The notes: a model not told the origin generated them from the letters alone. A stretch of DNA of 52,541 bases from an uncultured Flammeovirgaceae bacterium (GCA_937884755.1 CAKZYJ010000098.1:1-52541); one strand, 5' to 3'; numbered from the stretch's first letter, positions 42,995-52,397 are shown. Translations and numbers: made by a program.

Positions 42995-43122
42995 CAAGTA
43001 ACCAGCTATTTTGTCCTAGTGCTTACTTAATCTAGTATTTCTTAACTCTGCTTAGCCAACAGTGTACCTTTCTCTTGACCTAATATGAGAGACTTTCTGC
43101 ACCCAAAAAATGTAATTTCCGC

Positions 43123-45318
43123 TTAACTCCGTTGGGGTGGTACGTATCGTTCTTCTACATTGATGTGTTCCCCAGCAATGTGGTCAATGCCCTTGCGCCA
43201 GATACTTTCGGGGTGTTTGGTAGCGATGGCTTCATTGGGACTATTAGTGGACAGGTGGAAATCGGTAAAGTAAACACCCATACGCTGATTGGGCTTTTCG
43301 TTGGCCGTCCAGATACCGAGATTTATAATTAATCTATCCAAATTAAGAGAAGCAAAGGGGCTATCCTGCGTTTTTTCATGGTTAAGGGCAATATCCAGAT
43401 ATACTTCATTGGCTTCAGTTGTGATTGGCAAATCAAGGAAACTGGTGGGAGGTGGGTTCATTGCCCGATGATTATCGCGTAAATTACCGTAGGCTTTACC
43501 AATCGCGTACACCTGGTTCAGTTTTTTCAGGTCTTGTTCAAACCCTTCTACCCACACAAAAGCTCCCACCCATTCTTCAGGATTAGAGTTCTTCTCATCT
43601 ACCTGGTACTGAAAGGATAAAACCGGTGGCTGATTAGGGCTTAAGGAAATCGCCTGGCAAATCCGGTTGATGGTTTGCGGCAGCCGGTCCTGCCCCGGTA
43701 CCCGGTAGCCCCGACTAGTCGAGTAGAGGTACAAAGCTGATTGATCCTGCCAAGGACGTACTTCACAGCTATTGGAAGGATCTTCGTTTTCTTCGTACAC
43801 AAAGCGGCGATGCCAGTTATATAGCCCTTCCGAAAAATTACCGTTTCGGATTTTATCGCTAACCTCTAATTCCCATTTATGCTTAAGCCAAAGTGGGTGC
43901 TCGCTAGGAAAAAACTCGCGAAAGCTATCTGGGTAGTCATAAACTTCATCGGTCACCGTATGAAAGGCTACTTTCGCATTATCAACTTCAATGCTGGCAA
44001 CCGCAATACCCTGCACGGGGCCTCCGGTAATGTCTTCTTCGCCAAAACCTCTAGGGCGGAAGCCGGCTGCCGGTAGGTTAATTAGGTTCATGCCTTGGTA
44101 AGTAACAGCGGTTTTCAGTGAGGCAATCAGGGGAATATGCACGTGGCCGCTAAGTACATACTTCACATTACCAAATTTAGCCAGTATATCCAGGAGCGTT
44201 CGCTTTACTTCTACCGATTCCACGTAGCTTACTAGCGGGTCAATTCCGATGGGGTGAATGGGGACGTGCTGTAAGAAGAAAGTGGGCTGATCCTGGTGTT
44301 GTTCCAAGTCACGCGCTAGCCAGTCAAAGTAGTGTGGATGGGTTTCCCAGAAGGTTTTTCGCAAGGGGTCGGGCCAGACGATGAAGTGCCACCTTCCTAT
44401 ATTGAAAGAATAGAGCAGTTTATCCATTCCATTGATTTTCTTCTGAGCGTCCAGATAGTTGCTGAATCCCGAGAAATCATAATGAGCTCCGAAGGTAAGG
44501 CGGTACTTCGTTTCGTGGTTACCTACGCCGTACAGCCAGGGGGCCTCGGCTTGCTGGAAGTAGGTGTGCATCTGCTCAAAATTGGTTTGCTGCCCCTGGC
44601 TGTCCACAATATCTCCCAGCACTAGGCAGAAGGCGGGGTTTTCTAGCAGGGAAACCAGGTCCACACTATTCTCTACAAAGGCATTATGAATCTTCATCCG
44701 GGTGATGCTGCCGTTGGTCATATCCTGGGCATCACCACCCTGAGGGTCGGCCATGACGGCAAACTGAAAGCGATTGCTTTCGGATGGGACACTGAAAAAA
44801 GATGGATCCACTGTGCTGATTTCCTGTGAGCCTAATAAACCCACCGATACATCTAGCGTGTCCGTTGAGTATTCCAGACCTTGCTGGGCAAAAAGCTCAG
44901 GGAGCGAAATAGTGGTTTTTCGGTCAAGCTGAATCCTTAGTTCGGGTGGTTGTTCATCCGGAGTGATCCAGCAGACAACGGTGTAGGGATAAGCAGTTAA
45001 ACCCGACATTTGCCAGGAAAGACGGTTTACTTTTTGTTCCCACCGCTCAACTTCCATAAAGTAGGACGTAGCCCGGCGAATGCTTCCGTGGTTGATCTGT
45101 ACGTTTGCCGAAACGTTCTTCTTGGCTAGCTCCTTAAACCGCACTCCTATTCTTAGCAGGTAGTCTCCTTCTTCGTTTTGAAAGGACGTTAGGGTAGGGT
45201 AAAGGTCAGTAGAAGAACGATGGGATAAGGAGAAACCCGATGAGGGGGTCAGTAATAGGGAAGAGCCTAAACCGATTTGTTGCAGGAAGGTACGTCGGGA
45301 TGAATGGTCGTTGTTCAT
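43123..45318 (-). CDS. Calcineurin-like metallophosphoesterase with Tat signal
   Basis: A 731-residue exported phosphoesterase. The N-terminus carries a twin-arginine signal (SSRRTFLQQIGLGSSLLL). The metallophosphoesterase core (about 190-430) shows all the metal motifs: ADPQGG, VLGDIVDSQ, GVGNHETKY, LQHVPIHP and SGHVHIP. Before it comes a beta-rich domain of about 140 residues, and after it a C-terminal beta domain (about 500-720) typical of secreted hydrolases. The substrate is unknown. I start at ATG 45318, where the Tat signal begins, rather than at 45342. Single gene, transcribed away from pth. Confidence 0.85.
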   Translation of the reverse strand: MNNDHSSRRTFLQQIGLGSSLLLTPSSGFSLSHRSSTDLYPTLTSFQNEEGDYLLRIGVRFKELAKKNVSANVQINHGSIRRATSYFMEVERWEQKVNRLSWQMSGLTAYPYTVVCWITPDEQPPELRIQLDRKTTISLPELFAQQGLEYSTDTLDVSVGLLGSQEISTVDPSFFSVPSESNRFQFAVMADPQGGDAQDMTNGSITRMKIHNAFVENSVDLVSLLENPAFCLVLGDIVDSQGQQTNFEQMHTYFQQAEAPWLYGVGNHETKYRLTFGAHYDFSGFSNYLDAQKKINGMDKLLYSFNIGRWHFIVWPDPLRKTFWETHPHYFDWLARDLEQHQDQPTFFLQHVPIHPIGIDPLVSYVESVEVKRTLLDILAKFGNVKYVLSGHVHIPLIASLKTAVTYQGMNLINLPAAGFRPRGFGEEDITGGPVQGIAVASIEVDNAKVAFHTVTDEVYDYPDSFREFFPSEHPLWLKHKWELEVSDKIRNGNFSEGLYNWHRRFVYEENEDPSNSCEVRPWQDQSALYLYSTSRGYRVPGQDRLPQTINRICQAISLSPNQPPVLSFQYQVDEKNSNPEEWVGAFVWVEGFEQDLKKLNQVYAIGKAYGNLRDNHRAMNPPPTSFLDLPITTEANEVYLDIALNHEKTQDSPFASLNLDRLIINLGIWTANEKPNQRMGVYFTDFHLSTNSPNEAIATKHPESIWRKGIDHIAGEHINVEERYVPPQRS

Positions 45319-45426
45319 ACAACGAATGTAGTAAGAATCCAAAACTTCGGCATCAGGTGCTGTACTGCGCTGACCATCAAATTAATAACTCGCAAACTAC
45401 ACCAATGATAGAAGATGTCGCTCAGC

Positions 45427-46521
45427 TTATTGAATGATGCTAGTCAATTCTTTCTTCAAGGGGCTTTGATAGTTAGGGTGGTCTTGCATGATAAGTAAAC
45501 TATCAATAATCAACTGAACATGTTCGGGGTTTGACGATCTTGCCAGCTTGGCAAGGGTATCCAGCACCGGTTGGGCATCATCGCTGGATCTACTTTCGGT
45601 TAAGGGATGCCCCAGTCCCATCATCCATTTCGCAATTTGCAGGTCGGGGAATAGATTTTTATCCACTCCTTGCATGGAGTAAAATACTTTAGAAACTACT
45701 TGCTGAATCTGAGCTAGTTTATCCCATTGATTCTTCTGAGCGGCTTGATACATCACCTGGTAAGCGTACACCATACAAGCCGCTGCCCCGGAAGTAGCTC
45801 CGCAGTGCTGTACGCCCTCTTCATCCGTACCTTCTCTTAGCGCTCGGCCATAAAATTCGTCCCAACCTTGTACTATTTTTTTATTCACAAACACTGGGTC
45901 ATTCAGATAGGTAAGGGTGCTATTCTCAAAGTTGGGTTCAGTGATCTTTACCGCTACTACTCTTCGGGCAAGTTCATCCCCTAATTTTTGCAATAATAGT
46001 TTGGCCGCACCTACCTTTAGCGGGGCTTTATCTACGGTAGAAATAGAATAGATACCTACCGGAAGGTTCATTTGTGTGGCCTCTCTTACTAAAGGCAGCA
46101 TATAATCGGCTACTTCTTCATCACTAGCTTTCGGCAGAAGTTGACTTCCTCTTCGAGTCCATACAATTCCGTAATCAAGTTGCTGTAGCTTTCTTAGTAG
46201 GCTCACATTATCTTTCAGCGGATCTTCTATTCTAAGTAATGACTGTTTTATACAGTTTGGGAGTGGTAAGTTTCCCGCGGCTATGAGCGTAGCCTGGTGC
46301 TCTTCAAAAGTTCGGGCGTGTCCCCAACCGGTGGAGGCAGCCAAGAGTACTCCGGGTGCCCCAGCCTCAGATAGAGCAGTCAGATAGTGCTGTAGCCCTT
46401 TCTGGTCTAGAGAGCGCCGGGGAAGATCCCCCTCGGTAGGGTCAAAAGCCGCTACCGTCCAGGCGGGAACATGTTGTAGTGGATTGGCTATCATCGATTC
46501 GCGAAGGGCTTGCGTACTCAT
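45427..46521 (-). CDS. Dihydrodipicolinate synthase/N-acetylneuraminate lyase family protein
   Basis: A 364-residue DapA-like class I aldolase. The Schiff-base lysine is in VVAVKITEPN, and the tyrosine strand reads VGIYSIS, as in the DapA/NanA superfamily (pyruvate or 2-oxo acid lyases/hydratases). ASTGWGHARTFEEHQ near 65 replaces the usual GTTGE loop, so lysine biosynthesis is unlikely; a sugar-acid dehydratase or aldolase is more plausible. About 60 extra C-terminal residues are helical. I start at ATG 46521; the longer frame to 46599 adds a basic stretch outside the fold. It is divergent from the FMN-dependent oxidase, which may act in the same pathway. Confidence 0.76.
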   Translation of the reverse strand: MSTQALRESMIANPLQHVPAWTVAAFDPTEGDLPRRSLDQKGLQHYLTALSEAGAPGVLLAASTGWGHARTFEEHQATLIAAGNLPLPNCIKQSLLRIEDPLKDNVSLLRKLQQLDYGIVWTRRGSQLLPKASDEEVADYMLPLVREATQMNLPVGIYSISTVDKAPLKVGAAKLLLQKLGDELARRVVAVKITEPNFENSTLTYLNDPVFVNKKIVQGWDEFYGRALREGTDEEGVQHCGATSGAAACMVYAYQVMYQAAQKNQWDKLAQIQQVVSKVFYSMQGVDKNLFPDLQIAKWMMGLGHPLTESRSSDDAQPVLDTLAKLARSSNPEHVQLIIDSLLIMQDHPNYQSPLKKELTSIIQ

Positions 46522-46698
46522 TCCTAGTAAATTATTTCGGTGAACTACTGAAGATATATAATACTTCTGCTTACGAATTCTTCGTAGTGCATAGAGCACT
46601 AAACAAGTAGTGAGCGAGAAAAATACGCAAAATTTATTCTAAAATAGTATCAAATTAGCCCTATCTTCCCTACTTATATAATAACAACCTACTACATT

Positions 46699-47850
46699 AT
46701 GAAGCTGGTATACAACTCCAAGTATCCCTCCATTGCTGATCTACGAACCCGAGCTAAAAAGAAGATTCCCAAATTTGCGTTTGAGTACCTGGACGGGGGC
46801 TGCAATGAAGATGTCAACCTGCGCCGCAATACTTCCGACATTCGAGAAATTCAATTGATGCCTCGCTACTTACGAGATCATCAAGGTTCCAGTACCAAAA
46901 CTACGTTATTCGGAACCGAATATAGCACACCCTTCGGGATTGCCCCGGTGGGGCTGCAAGGGTTGATGTGGCCGAATGCCCCGGAGATTCTGGCGAAAGC
47001 CGCCCGTAAGCATAATATTCCGTTTATTTTAAGTACGGTTACCACCAGTAGTATTGAACGAGCGAGTGAGCTAACTGAAGGCAAGGCCTGGTTTCAGCTT
47101 TACCACCCGGCGGAAGATTCTTTACGAGATGACATTATTAACCGAGCCGCTGCTGCGCAGTGTCCGGTGCTGGTCATTTTATGCGATGTACCTACGTTTG
47201 GTTACCGCCCCCGCGATATTCGGAATGGACTGGCGATGCCACCCAAAATGACGGTTAATAATATGTTGCAGATTATGGGTAAGCCCGAGTGGGCCCTCAA
47301 AACCCTCAAGCACGGTCAACCTAACTTTGAAACGCTGAAGCCCTACATGCCCAAAGGTCTGGATCTAAAGCAGCTAGGCAAATTCATGGATCAGACCTTT
47401 TCGGGAAGACTGAATGAGGAAAAAATTAAGCCTATTCGGGATATGTGGAAGGGAAAGCTGGTACTGAAAGGAGTAGCCGCTGAAGCCGATGCCGAAGAAG
47501 CCATTCGGCTGGGACTGGACGGTATCATCGTTTCTAATCACGGCGGACGGCAACTGGATGCCGGCCCATCATCCATTAAAACCCTGAAGGGGATTGCTGA
47601 CAAGTATGGGGATAAGATTGAAGTGATGATGGACAGTGGCTTACGCTCCGGTCCGGATATAGCTTGCGCTATTGCCTACGGAGCTAAGTTTACGTTTATG
47701 GGTCGGGCGTTTATGTACGGTGTCGCTGCGCTGGGTAATCAGGGCGGAAACCATACCATTGCCATCCTGCGCACCCAACTCCAGCAGATTATGGAGCAGC
47801 TATGCTGTGAGCGAGTGGAAGATCTTCCAAAACATTTGATAGAAGAATGA
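46699..47850 (+). CDS. FMN-dependent alpha-hydroxy-acid oxidizing protein (LldD-like)
   Basis: A 383-residue TIM-barrel flavoenzyme of the L-lactate dehydrogenase/glycolate oxidase family, which oxidises 2-hydroxy acids to 2-oxo acids. Features: FAFEYLDGGCNEDVNLRRN near 26, the FMN strand FGIAPVGLQGLMWP near 79, FQLYHPAEDS near 132, KLVLKGV near 253, and the active-site loop IVSNHGGRQLDAGPSS with the catalytic His near 280. The C-terminus has MDSGLRSGPDIACAIAYGAK and FMGRAFMYG. No membrane anchor is seen. It is divergent from the DapA-like gene, and its end abuts the truncated isochorismatase-like gene. Confidence 0.92.
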   Translation: MKLVYNSKYPSIADLRTRAKKKIPKFAFEYLDGGCNEDVNLRRNTSDIREIQLMPRYLRDHQGSSTKTTLFGTEYSTPFGIAPVGLQGLMWPNAPEILAKAARKHNIPFILSTVTTSSIERASELTEGKAWFQLYHPAEDSLRDDIINRAAAAQCPVLVILCDVPTFGYRPRDIRNGLAMPPKMTVNNMLQIMGKPEWALKTLKHGQPNFETLKPYMPKGLDLKQLGKFMDQTFSGRLNEEKIKPIRDMWKGKLVLKGVAAEADAEEAIRLGLDGIIVSNHGGRQLDAGPSSIKTLKGIADKYGDKIEVMMDSGLRSGPDIACAIAYGAKFTFMGRAFMYGVAALGNQGGNHTIAILRTQLQQIMEQLCCERVEDLPKHLIEE

Positions 47851-48363
47851 TTACCAAAAACAGGAACTTGCCAATCGCAAAATAAAACACAGGAACCCCG
47901 TTGAAGGTAACGAATCATTACCAGCTTTGGTAACTTTTATACCTGAGTCTAATTTCAGCCGTTTATCAAATTCTGCCCCCAAACTACCCTTAGCATAAGA
48001 GTTATCCAGTAGATTTACTAAGGGGTTGGAAACTTCGCTTCTAACGTAGAGAACTAGGGCTTTTTTTTCTTTAAAGAAGTCGGATATACGATTGATTTTT
48101 TCTATTAATTCATCGGAATACTTTTGGTAGAACGGAATTTTAGAAACCTGCCCAGTGGTGCCTTCTTGAATATCTACTACTAAAAGTGCTGCTCTACGTT
48201 CAGCGTAGTTTTCTATGGGCTGTCCCTTTGAAACGCGAGACCAATTTTTTTCAAAAATCTTGAAGTTAACAAACATTATTAGTAGGAAGAGCGCCATCAG
48301 TCCAATGGTTCCAAAGGCAAATTTCTTTAAAACACCTCTATTTCTAACCATAAGACTTCTCAT
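47851..48363 (-). pseudogene. Truncated isochorismatase-like hydrolase with membrane anchor
   Basis: A 170-residue frame with a membrane segment near 14-34 (FAFGTIGLMALFLLIMFV) and then the first half of a cysteine-hydrolase/isochorismatase domain: AALLVVDIQEGTTGQ near 58 (catalytic Asp), KALVLYVRSEV near 100 and VTKAGNDS near 145. At that point family sequences continue for 60 or more residues with the catalytic Cys, but here the frame passes into unrelated sequence (FLCFILRLASSCFW) and stops 1 nt from the end of the FMN-oxidase gene. The catalytic Lys/Cys part is missing, so it is most probably a decayed gene, cut when the neighbouring gene or a deletion joined here. Confidence 0.68.
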
Positions 48364-48398
48364 TAGGCAAATAGGAATACGATGATAGCGTGCTAGTC

Positions 48399-48929
48399 CT
48401 ACTCACTAGGAGTGATTCCCATATGTTCCAATACCTTATTTGAAATATTGGCTTCCTCTTCGTTCTGAACATACAGCAGTACGGGATTTCCTGCAATGTC
48501 TAAGCTGAAGACGTGGGTATAATTGCCCGTTGTGGCGACAGCATTAATAGCTTCTTGAATCTTATCAAGAGCAGGCTGTAGCAACTCAGCTTCTTTACGT
48601 TGTAACTGAGTTTGAGCATTCTGTTGGTCGGTCTGAATCTGTTGTTGAAGAACCTGTAGCTCTTTTTCCTTCGTTGTACGAGCTTCTTCGGTCATGGTAG
48701 AAGCCCCCTTTTGATAGTCTTGAAATTGAGCCTCAAGCCCCTGAATGGTGGCTTGAATTTTATTACTTAACTGCTGTTGATAAGCCTGCAGTTCGGATTG
48801 AATCGTTTTAGCTTCCGGCATTTGACTTAGAACATACTCCGTACTTACAAATCCAAATTTATGTGTTTGAGCATAAGCTTGAAAAGCTAAGATAAAAATG
48901 CTCACGTAGGTAATAGCTATTGTTCGCAT
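48399..48929 (-). CDS. OmpH/Skp family outer-membrane chaperone
   Basis: A 176-residue periplasmic protein with a signal peptide (IAITYVSIFILAFQAYAQ) and the Skp layout: a short beta core (FGFVSTEYVLSQMPEAKTIQ near 25) flanking a long Gln/Glu-rich coiled coil (about 45-130), then IQEAINAVATTGNYTHVFSLD. Skp trimers hold unfolded outer-membrane proteins. Bacteroidetes genomes often carry several copies. The gene has its own upstream region with a 22-bp element (49003-49024) that is also found upstream of batD. Confidence 0.9.
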   Translation of the reverse strand: MRTIAITYVSIFILAFQAYAQTHKFGFVSTEYVLSQMPEAKTIQSELQAYQQQLSNKIQATIQGLEAQFQDYQKGASTMTEEARTTKEKELQVLQQQIQTDQQNAQTQLQRKEAELLQPALDKIQEAINAVATTGNYTHVFSLDIAGNPVLLYVQNEEEANISNKVLEHMGITPSE

Positions 48930-49002
48930 CGTTATGTGTTTTTAAAACCTGATATTTCCTAAATGTAATAGGTTTACTATTAGATTAGATGTTTAGCAGA
49001 CC

Positions 49003-49024
49003 TATTTAACGTTATTTAACAAAT
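49003..49024 (-). repeat. 22-bp shared upstream element, copy 1 (ompH)
   Basis: On the minus strand it reads ATTTGTTAAATAACGTTAAA-TA, identical over 22 bp to the copy at 50593-50614. It contains two GTTAA half-sites whose starts are 10 bp apart, the spacing of a direct-repeat site for an OmpR-type regulator. It lies 73 nt upstream of the ompH ATG. Confidence 0.6.
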
Positions 49025-49059
49025 AGGAGTAAGTTTTAAGAATTGAAGAATAGATATTT

Positions 49060-50505
49060 CTATTTCTTGAGAACTACCACGACGGTAAGTATGAGCATTC
49101 CTAAGATGATTAGGTTGGCAGCTAATTGTAGCCAGCCGTCGTTGTTGCGGCTTTTGAGAGTATTATCAATACTGGTAATTTTGTTATAAAAGGGGCCTGC
49201 ATCCTGGGCGTCAACCTGCATGTTTTTGCGGCTTTCTCCTTCAACTTGTAGAACAGTGCTGGCAATAAGCGTATCATACTGTTCGCTACGAGGGTTGAAA
49301 AACACCCAAGAGAGATACTTTCCCAGATCATAGCTTCCTGGCTCGTTAGGTATTGCGTAGTACGAAAAAGACTTTTGGCCAGTAACCCGGTTATCTCGAC
49401 GGTTAATAGTTCGGGCTACCGTAGGATCGTAAAAATCAAAATTGTCAGTATTACGTAATTGAGGTTCTGCTATATAGTTGATATTCCCTTCCCCTTGCAC
49501 GGTAAACGTGTAGGTAAAACTATTGCCGGTTGTCAGACGATCATTTGAGACGGCTTCTTTTAACCGATAATTGCCGACGGCGGCTGAGGCTTGGAGAGGA
49601 TGCGCGGGTAGCTCCTTTACTTTGATATTGATTGGCTTGGTAGTAAATGTAATAAAATCCTCCTGTCGGCGAGGCCCGAAGAACGAAGGGTTCTTAGCTA
49701 TTTTATACTTAATCATCTTCAGCGCTACCTTGGGAAACGCAATAGACTGAGTGTTATTAGGATAGAAGGTAGCTTGGTAGAGCTTGTACTGCTTGTAACC
49801 CTCACCGTTAATGGTCACTGATTGATTGCTGATATTTTCAATTTCAAAATTTTCTTCCCAGACATTCGCCGGGGTAATTTGCTTTCGTATGTCGGCGATC
49901 TGTTCGCCTAGTTGGTAAAAATTAAGCTCGGCCAGATTCTGTTTCGATACGTACAGGGCTAAAGTAATCGTAAACCCTTCTCCTACATAGACATCATCTT
50001 TACTGGAAGTGAGGGATAAAAATGCTCTCTCTTTCACATCGACAAACTCTTCCGGCTGATTATCTCGGCCAAATAGTTCATCTAAAGGATCGCTGAAATT
50101 CGGTCGTTGCACACTTCGCTGCCGGGGTGGCCCCACTGTAATCGTAGCTCCCGGCGAACTTACTTCCTTACCGTTAACGGACATAGTAAAGGGTGATAGC
50201 CTGAAAGTACCCTGCTCGCTGGGTAAGTAGGATTGAGTTATACTTTGGGAAGAAGAAATTTGTCCGTTTACAATATTAGTAGAAGATGAGGTAGATACTC
50301 CTGCTTTCTCAAAACCCGGAATATTCGGAAAGCCTCCGTACTGCCCAAGCCGTTCGTTCTGTAACTTTAGCGTAATGGTATACGGCTCATTAGCCCCTAT
50401 TTCATCAGCTCCTAACTCAATAGATACATTTTGCGCTTGCGCAAATCCTACGAATATAGCAGAACAGAATACTGCTACTAAAGCTAGCATGAACAATCTC
50501 AACAT
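49060..50505 (-). CDS. BatD-family protein
   Basis: A 481-residue envelope protein: signal peptide (LFMLALVAVFCSAIFVGFAQAQ), several immunoglobulin-like beta domains (about 25-120, 140-280 and 290-420) and one C-terminal membrane helix (LAANLIILGMLILTVVVVL), with only a short tail after it. BatD proteins usually accompany BatA/B/C in a MoxR-linked locus; here batD stands alone. It is also shorter than the roughly 550-600 residues I associate with the family, lacking most of the cytoplasmic tail. Start is ATG 50505; the frame extends to a TTG at 50517. The upstream 22-bp element is shared with ompH. Confidence 0.84.
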   Translation of the reverse strand: MLRLFMLALVAVFCSAIFVGFAQAQNVSIELGADEIGANEPYTITLKLQNERLGQYGGFPNIPGFEKAGVSTSSSTNIVNGQISSSQSITQSYLPSEQGTFRLSPFTMSVNGKEVSSPGATITVGPPRQRSVQRPNFSDPLDELFGRDNQPEEFVDVKERAFLSLTSSKDDVYVGEGFTITLALYVSKQNLAELNFYQLGEQIADIRKQITPANVWEENFEIENISNQSVTINGEGYKQYKLYQATFYPNNTQSIAFPKVALKMIKYKIAKNPSFFGPRRQEDFITFTTKPINIKVKELPAHPLQASAAVGNYRLKEAVSNDRLTTGNSFTYTFTVQGEGNINYIAEPQLRNTDNFDFYDPTVARTINRRDNRVTGQKSFSYYAIPNEPGSYDLGKYLSWVFFNPRSEQYDTLIASTVLQVEGESRKNMQVDAQDAGPFYNKITSIDNTLKSRNNDGWLQLAANLIILGMLILTVVVVLKK

Positions 50506-50592
50506 CTTTCTTCCCAATAAATAGTTACACCATTTTAGAGGCTACTAGCTGAAGGTAAAGATCTTGACGTTGAGAAAGGCTTCCGACACGAT

Positions 50593-50614
50593 TATTTAAC
50601 GTTATTTAACAAAT
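50593..50614 (-). repeat. 22-bp shared upstream element, copy 2 (batD)
   Basis: Identical over 22 bp to 49003-49024 and in the same orientation relative to its gene, 87 nt upstream of the batD ATG (50505). The flanks differ, so this is a conserved site rather than a recent duplication of a longer stretch. Confidence 0.6.
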
Positions 50615-50718
50615 GGTAAATTAGAACCTGCCAGCGAGGATAAGCTGACAAATTAGTAAAAACCATGACGATGATTGATGTAGTTCTGAAATTTAGAGTC
50701 ATCCGAAGAGGCTTCTTG

Positions 50719-52293
50719 TCAGTCATCTTTCTTCACTCTAATTAGCTTTCCATTCTCTTCATCGGTGAGTAGGTAGAGTTGTCCTCGGGGAGATACTACG
50801 GCTTTTCTTAGCCTCACTCTATCATGGATGAACAGTTCTTCGGCTCCAATCACGGTGTCATCGGCAATAATAATCCTCCATAAACTTCCCTTACTGAGGC
50901 CAGGTACAATCAAGTTGCCGTTCCACTGAGGAAACTCTCGCCCCGAATAAAAAATTAAGCCGGTAGGGGCTACGGTCTGATCCCAAAAATGTACTGGTTC
51001 CGTGAATGTAGTTCCGGGAATAATGGGTGGATTGTAATCCTGAGAGCGGTATTCACCGCTGGTTTGGTGGGGCCAGCCGTAATTGGCTCCGGCCGTCAAG
51101 ATATTTAATTCATCTCCCTGAATGGTGCCGTGTTCGCTAAACCAAATCTTCTTAGTGGTTGGATCAATCGCTAATCCCTGAGCAGCGCGGATACCCGTGG
51201 CGTATAATCCCGCAATTGCTTCCGGGCCAAAATCAGGATTATCTTCGGGAATAGAGCCGTCCGGGTTGATGCGGATCACCTTACCTCTTCGGTCGGTAAC
51301 ATCCTGCGAGAGGGGTGGTACTGGATTAAGATGCTCAAAAAAGTTTCTCTCACCAATGGTAATATAGAGTTTTCCATCAGATCCAAAGATCATTCCTCCT
51401 CCGTAGTGTAACAATCCGTGCGAATATGGCTCGGCCACGAATAAAATTTCTAAATCGGTAAGTTCATCATCCACTAGTTTGCCTCGAATCACTTTGGTGG
51501 TGCTAGCCTTTTCCTCATTTTCCGCAGCATACGACAGATAAACATAGGAATTATTCGCAAAATCAGGGTCGAGTAGTACTTGAAACCGACCGGCATTGTA
51601 ACGATGGGTTTCGCCGTGGGCTCTGGACGGGAACACCCCCGAAGCATATTCTGAGGTATCAATCTGAATAGCTTGCGCTACATCTTCAGGGAGTCCACTA
51701 ATTTCCTGTCGTTCTTTAGTAGCTAAATTGACTCTTAGTAGTCCTCCTTCCTTTTCGGCAATAATGGCTTCTTCTTCGGAGAGAAATGCCATACTCCAGG
51801 GTCGCTTTAGATTATCCATCACAACTTCCTTGGTTGGTTGAGCTATCATTTCCTGAGGATTTTTAGGAATAGGGGTGGCAGACGTACACTTAGCGACAAT
51901 CTTCCACTCCCCCAATATCTTTTTAAGCAGTAGTAAATCGTGGTAGCGATTACCGAACGAGGGAATATCTACTTCCAGTTTGGCGTAGGCCACATCCTGT
52001 TCAATATCTATACTAATGATTCTATTAATCCGGTTATTCTTGGTACCCTGCGGTCTTCTACTATAAAGCGTAGCGTATTCTTCGGAAGTCATCGACCAGA
52101 CTGAGTCGGTTCCATTGTACAAAAACATCCGGGTACCGGGATAAAAAGCAGAGGCAATGGTATCGGGATAATTATAGACCGTGCCGTAGATAAAATTATT
52201 GATGGTTTCGGTAATTAAATCTTGCTCACTTTGCCCGGAAAGCGGCAGGCTAAGTAAGGTAAAAAAGAGGATAGGTAATGCTAGTCGTTTCAT
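50719..52293 (-). CDS. PQQ-dependent sugar dehydrogenase-like protein with N-terminal NTF2-like domain
   Basis: A 524-residue secreted two-domain protein. A signal peptide (ILFFTLLSLPLSGQ) is followed by a small NTF2/SnoaL-like domain (about 20-135: ITETINNFIYGTVYNYPDTI, LLKKILGEWKIVAKC) and then a glucose/sorbosone dehydrogenase beta-propeller (about 150-520) with LKRPWSMAFLSEEEAII, HYGGGMIFGSDGKLYITIG, GKVIRINPDGSIP, RAAQGLAIDPTTKKIWFSEH and ANYGWPH. It would oxidise aldose sugars with PQQ in the periplasm. The start is ATG 52293, where the signal peptide begins. The domain pairing is unusual to my knowledge, and electron acceptor and substrate are unknown. Confidence 0.84.
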   Translation of the reverse strand: MKRLALPILFFTLLSLPLSGQSEQDLITETINNFIYGTVYNYPDTIASAFYPGTRMFLYNGTDSVWSMTSEEYATLYSRRPQGTKNNRINRIISIDIEQDVAYAKLEVDIPSFGNRYHDLLLLKKILGEWKIVAKCTSATPIPKNPQEMIAQPTKEVVMDNLKRPWSMAFLSEEEAIIAEKEGGLLRVNLATKERQEISGLPEDVAQAIQIDTSEYASGVFPSRAHGETHRYNAGRFQVLLDPDFANNSYVYLSYAAENEEKASTTKVIRGKLVDDELTDLEILFVAEPYSHGLLHYGGGMIFGSDGKLYITIGERNFFEHLNPVPPLSQDVTDRRGKVIRINPDGSIPEDNPDFGPEAIAGLYATGIRAAQGLAIDPTTKKIWFSEHGTIQGDELNILTAGANYGWPHQTSGEYRSQDYNPPIIPGTTFTEPVHFWDQTVAPTGLIFYSGREFPQWNGNLIVPGLSKGSLWRIIIADDTVIGAEELFIHDRVRLRKAVVSPRGQLYLLTDEENGKLIRVKKDD

Positions 52294-52397
52294 GGATGTA
52301 AAATTTCGTACATCCAAGATTACGAATACTAAAAGGCATAAAACGTCAATTTGGCAGTCCAGAAGTCCTAAATGATCATTCTGGACAAGATTTTGAA

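Noticed and set aside
44332-44625. 97-codon plus-strand frame inside the metallophosphoesterase gene
   Set aside because: It overlaps the metal-binding motifs on the opposite strand and has no features of its own.
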